Source of the DNA: G025836975 sp048751585
GTDB taxonomy: Bacteria; Pseudomonadota; Gammaproteobacteria; Burkholderiales; Burkholderiaceae_B
NCBI RefSeq assembly: GCF_048751585.1
Contig: NZ_JAZHOB010000001.1
Coordinates: 620,001 to 684,000 of the forward strand
Length of the DNA stretch: 64,000 nucleotides
Direction: 5' to 3'
The notes under the pieces were generated by a model. That model saw only the letters and a program-made list of their open reading frames with translations, searched no databases and was not told the origin of the DNA. Each line of letters starts with the position of its first letter. Position 1 is the stretch's first letter. Of the stretch, positions 61,144 through 64,000 are shown one piece after another. A program made the position numbers and the translations under genes.

Positions 61144-62994
61144 ATGAAACACCTGCTACCGTCCTCGCTTGCACTACCTATACTGCCCCGTCGCCGATTC
61201 GTTCAGGGCCTAGCGGCCGGCGGCGTATTGTTGGGCTTATCGCCCTTTGCCCGAGCTGCCGGAGTTCCGTCCGCCAAGACGAGCACCGGCTCAGCCGCTG
61301 TGCTGACGGGGACCGAGTTCAACCTGGAGATCGGTGAATCACCCGTCAACTTCACCGGCAACCCTCGCATGGCGACGACGGTGAATGGCTCGCTCCCTGC
61401 CCCAACGTTGCGTTGGCGCGAAGGCGATACGATCACTATTCGCGTCAAGAACCGCCTGAAGGAAGCCACCTCCATCCATTGGCACGGCATCATCCTGCCC
61501 TTCCAAATGGATGGCGTGCCAGGCATTAGCTTTGCGGGCATCGCCCCAGGGGAAACGTTTACCTACCGATTTAAAGTCGAACAAAGCGGCACGTACTGGT
61601 ATCACTCCCATTCTGGCATGCAGGAGGCGACCGGCGTTTATGGGGCGATCATTATCGACCCGACACAAACCGACCCCATACGGGCGGATCGGGAGTACGT
61701 CGTTCAGCTCTCTGACTGGACCGACGAGGATCCGATGCGAGTCCTGGCCAAACTCAAGATGCAAGGCGACTACTACAACTACAACCAACCCACCGCCATT
61801 GATTTCTTCCAGGATGCCTCGCGAGATGGCCTAAAAGCTGCTATCGACAAGCGCAAGATGTGGAACGAGATGCGCATGAGCCCGACCGATTTGGCTGACC
61901 TGTCCGCGAACGTACTGACCTACCTGATGAACGGCACGACACCGGCGGGCAACTGGACGGGGCTGTTTCGAGCCGGAGAACAGGTCCGCCTGCGCTTTAT
62001 CAACGGTGCAGCCAATACCTTTTACGATATACGCATTCCCGGCCTTCAGTTGACCGTGGTCCAGGCTGACGGCGTGAACGTAGAGCCTGTAACGGTCGAT
62101 GAGTTCAGGTTCGGACCTGGGGAGACCTATGACGTGCTGGTACAGCCTAAAGACGACGTTTACACCGTATATGCGCAAGCCATGGACCGCACTGGATATG
62201 CCCGCGGCACCCTGGCTACGCGTGCCGGTCTCGAAGCGCCCGTGCCGGCGCTGGACCCTGCAGAATGGCTCACCATGGCGGACATGATGGGCTCAATGGG
62301 CGCGGGCATGGCAGGAATGAATCATGGCGCGCCCGGCCAATCGTCCATGGGAGGTATGGACCACGGCAATATGGCAGGGATGAACCATGGCAGCATGCAG
62401 GGCATGAATCACGCTGGAATGGCTGGCATGGCTGGCATGGATCATGGCGCAATGGCAGCGGCTGGTGCCAGCACCCAAGTGCGCCACGCCAAGACCGAGT
62501 ATGGCCCAAGTATCGATATGCGGGTCGACATGCCGCGCACCAATCTGGACGATCCCGGCATTGGGCTGCGCAACAACGGCCGCCGAGTATTGACGCTGTC
62601 GGACCTGCACACTGTGGGAGGTGCGATGGATCCGCGCGGTGCAGAGCGTGAAATCGAGCTCCATCTGACCGGAAACATGGAACGCTATGCCTGGTCGTTC
62701 GACGGCGTTGAATATGGAAAATCGACGCCAGTCCATTTCCGCTACGGCGAGCGGGTCAGAGTCATATTGCACAACGACACCATGATGACGCACCCGATGC
62801 ACTTGCACGGTATGTGGAGTGAGCTGGAGGCCCCCGACGGCAGCTTCCAAGCTCGCCGTCACACAATTCCCGTGCAGCCGGCGCAACGCATCAGCTTTCT
62901 CGTAACCGCCGATGCACTGGGTCGCTGGGCTTGGCACTGCCATCTGATGCTGCATATGGATGCGGGGATGTTTCGCGAAGTGGTGGTGGCATGA
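61144..62994 (+). CDS. copA: Copper-resistance multicopper oxidase CopA
   Basis: 616 residues. A Tat signal is evident (PRRRFVQGLAAGGVLLGL, RRxF at residues 16-19), so the enzyme is exported folded to the periplasm. Cupredoxin copper ligands: IHWHGIILPFQMDG, YWYHSHSGMQ, HPMHLHGMW and WAWHCHLMLHMDAGMF (T1/T2/T3 sites). Between about 375 and 445 is a Met/His/Gly-rich insert with repeated MNHG, MDHG and MAGM units, a copper-binding reservoir typical of PcoA/CopA. The family oxidises Cu(I) and sequesters copper. A TTG five codons upstream is less likely as start. The stop overlaps copB as ATGA. Confidence 0.96.
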   Translation: MKHLLPSSLALPILPRRRFVQGLAAGGVLLGLSPFARAAGVPSAKTSTGSAAVLTGTEFNLEIGESPVNFTGNPRMATTVNGSLPAPTLRWREGDTITIRVKNRLKEATSIHWHGIILPFQMDGVPGISFAGIAPGETFTYRFKVEQSGTYWYHSHSGMQEATGVYGAIIIDPTQTDPIRADREYVVQLSDWTDEDPMRVLAKLKMQGDYYNYNQPTAIDFFQDASRDGLKAAIDKRKMWNEMRMSPTDLADLSANVLTYLMNGTTPAGNWTGLFRAGEQVRLRFINGAANTFYDIRIPGLQLTVVQADGVNVEPVTVDEFRFGPGETYDVLVQPKDDVYTVYAQAMDRTGYARGTLATRAGLEAPVPALDPAEWLTMADMMGSMGAGMAGMNHGAPGQSSMGGMDHGNMAGMNHGSMQGMNHAGMAGMAGMDHGAMAAAGASTQVRHAKTEYGPSIDMRVDMPRTNLDDPGIGLRNNGRRVLTLSDLHTVGGAMDPRGAEREIELHLTGNMERYAWSFDGVEYGKSTPVHFRYGERVRVILHNDTMMTHPMHLHGMWSELEAPDGSFQARRHTIPVQPAQRISFLVTADALGRWAWHCHLMLHMDAGMFREVVVA

Positions 62995-64000
62995 GCTCAA
63001 TAAACGAGAAGAAGGGAATCTTGACCGTGAATACCCATATAAGAAAACGCATTCTTGGAGTCGCCATCGCAACGCTCGGTGCAACTCCGCTTTTTGCCTA
63101 TGCCCAAGCGCATGACGCCCATAGTGGCCATACCGCCATGCCGGCCAATTCGGCGCCTGCCGATGCAGCAAGCATGCCTGGCATGGATCACAGCAAGATG
63201 AATATGCCTGGCATGGACCATGGCACGATGAAAATGAAGCCGACCACCGCGCCTAAGCCAGCAGAGTCCATGCCGGGTATGAACCATGGCCAAGCCAACA
63301 CAGGTGCGACGGCCCCTGCTCACGATATGGGAGCAATGGATATGGGCGGTGGCGAAATGGACCACGGCGATATGCAGATGCAAGGCGGATCGGCGCCACC
63401 CGATGCCCGCGATCCGGATGCCTACTCCGATGGCTACGTGCGTAACGCGGGCAAGTATGCGTTGCCACCCTCAGATGCGCTGATCATGTCGGACATGCAC
63501 AACTTCGGTTCCGTGAACTTCGACCGGTTAGAGTACGTCAGGGCGCGTGGCGAGGAGTGGGCGGCCTACGAAGGGGAGGCCTGGTACGGCAGCACCTATA
63601 ACCGCGCCGTCATCAAAGCGGAAGGCGAAGTAGCGAGCGGAAAATTACAGGAATCCGAGACGCAGTTGCTGTGGCGTCATGCGGTTTCAACGTTCTGGGA
63701 TACGGAACTGGGCGTGCGATTCGACCATGCTCAGGGCGCGCCCAACCGGGAATGGCTGGCATTCGGCTTTAAAGGACTTGCGCCTTACTGGTTCGAGGTG
63801 GATGCCACCGCCTATGTCGGCTCCAGCGGACGAACCGCTCTGGGGCTGAAGGCGGAGTATGACATTTTGCTTACCCAGAAGCTCTACCTTCAACCAAGCG
63901 TGGAAGTAAATTTCCACGGCAAGGACGATGAACGCTGGGGCATTGGCAGCGGCCTGACAGACGGTACTGCGGGCTTGCGTCTCAAATACGAAGTCACGCG
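62991..64000 (+). CDS. copB: Copper-resistance outer-membrane protein CopB, 3' end beyond window
   Basis: At least 336 residues; no stop before the window end. A signal sequence (NTHIRKRILGVAIATLGATP, FAYAQ) is followed by a long Met/His-rich region with MPGMDH, MDHG and MNHG repeats (residues about 50-140) and then the CopB/PcoB beta-barrel domain (DALIMSDMHNFGSVNFDRLE, YNRAVIKAEGEVA, FDHAQGAPNREWLAFGFKGL). The ATG overlaps copA's stop; an in-frame GTG at 63027 with AAGGGAA before it would give a cleaner signal peptide. CopB sits in the outer membrane and works with CopA. Confidence 0.93.
   Translation, partial: MSSINEKKGILTVNTHIRKRILGVAIATLGATPLFAYAQAHDAHSGHTAMPANSAPADAASMPGMDHSKMNMPGMDHGTMKMKPTTAPKPAESMPGMNHGQANTGATAPAHDMGAMDMGGGEMDHGDMQMQGGSAPPDARDPDAYSDGYVRNAGKYALPPSDALIMSDMHNFGSVNFDRLEYVRARGEEWAAYEGEAWYGSTYNRAVIKAEGEVASGKLQESETQLLWRHAVSTFWDTELGVRFDHAQGAPNREWLAFGFKGLAPYWFEVDATAYVGSSGRTALGLKAEYDILLTQKLYLQPSVEVNFHGKDDERWGIGSGLTDGTAGLRLKYEVT

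Noticed and set aside
62280..63370. Short repeated units in copA and copB that look like a repeat array
   Set aside because: They encode Met/His/Gly copper-binding repeats in frame; spacing and divergence do not fit CRISPR.
1..64000. tRNA, rRNA and CRISPR arrays
   Set aside because: None seen by eye on either strand; a tRNAscan and CRISPR search would be needed to exclude them formally.

Overview
The window looks like chromosome from a betaproteobacterium of the Burkholderiales, most likely family Alcaligenaceae (Bordetella/Achromobacter/Pusillimonas-like). This rests on GC-rich coding, the gcvTHP order behind a tandem glycine riboswitch, the apbC-dcd-decarboxylase block beside metG, and a Bug/TctC-type solute-binding protein. 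No species call is possible from sequence reading alone.

Layout. (1) 1-5.9 kb: a detoxification and regulator cluster with two short-chain dehydrogenases, two glutathione S-transferases (one YghU-like), a TetR regulator, a type II haloacid dehalogenase, a dinucleotide-binding oxidoreductase and a LysR regulator with a T-N11-A dyad at its start. (2) 5.9-7.15 kb: a dead IS30-family element with both terminal inverted repeats, two frameshifts and a catalytic Asp to Asn change. (3) 7.2-20.2 kb: a lower-GC accessory island rich in defence-like genes: a reverse transcriptase with an FMDD active site, a large protein with an embedded J-domain, an HNH protein whose C-terminus resembles T4 gp25, two HEPN-like proteins, a second HNH protein, several frameshifted genes and the C-terminal remnant of a tyrosine recombinase. 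(4) 20.3-40.8 kb: core genes: YCII-like protein, gcvP-gcvH-gcvT with riboswitch and terminator, a BaiN/RdsA flavoprotein, an Orn/Lys/Arg decarboxylase, dcd, tamB-tamA, apbC, metG, a cation diffusion facilitator and a TerB-like protein. (5) 40.9-46.9 kb: a DUF411 protein and a tightly coupled catabolic cluster (GntR/UTRA regulator, NIPSNAP protein, 2-hydroxyacid dehydrogenase, two enolase-superfamily enzymes, TctC-type binding protein). (6) 47-56 kb: a second accessory region with a hipBA-like module between two 21-bp repeats, an IS256 remnant, two LysR-type proteins (one without DNA-binding domain) around an XRE regulator, and a broken MFS gene. (7) 56.4-64 kb: a copper-resistance locus (copS, copR, copZ-like, DUF2933, F510_1955-type protein, a 37-aa membrane protein, copA, copB). 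Copies of the dyad ATTACA-N4-TGTAAT lie before copR, the DUF2933 operon, copA and the broken MFS gene, and a MerR-type 19-bp-spacer promoter lies before copZ.

How the parts work together. The gcv genes form a glycine-sensing operon. apbC-tamA-tamB are packed with 1-5 bp spacing and dcd, the decarboxylase and the flavoprotein follow on the same strand. The copper genes look like a two-component regulon whose sites can be read directly from the repeated dyad. The reverse-transcriptase/J-domain/HNH/HEPN stretch is the part most likely to hold undescribed biology. Many accessory genes there carry single-base frameshifts, so either the island is decaying or the assembly has indel errors.
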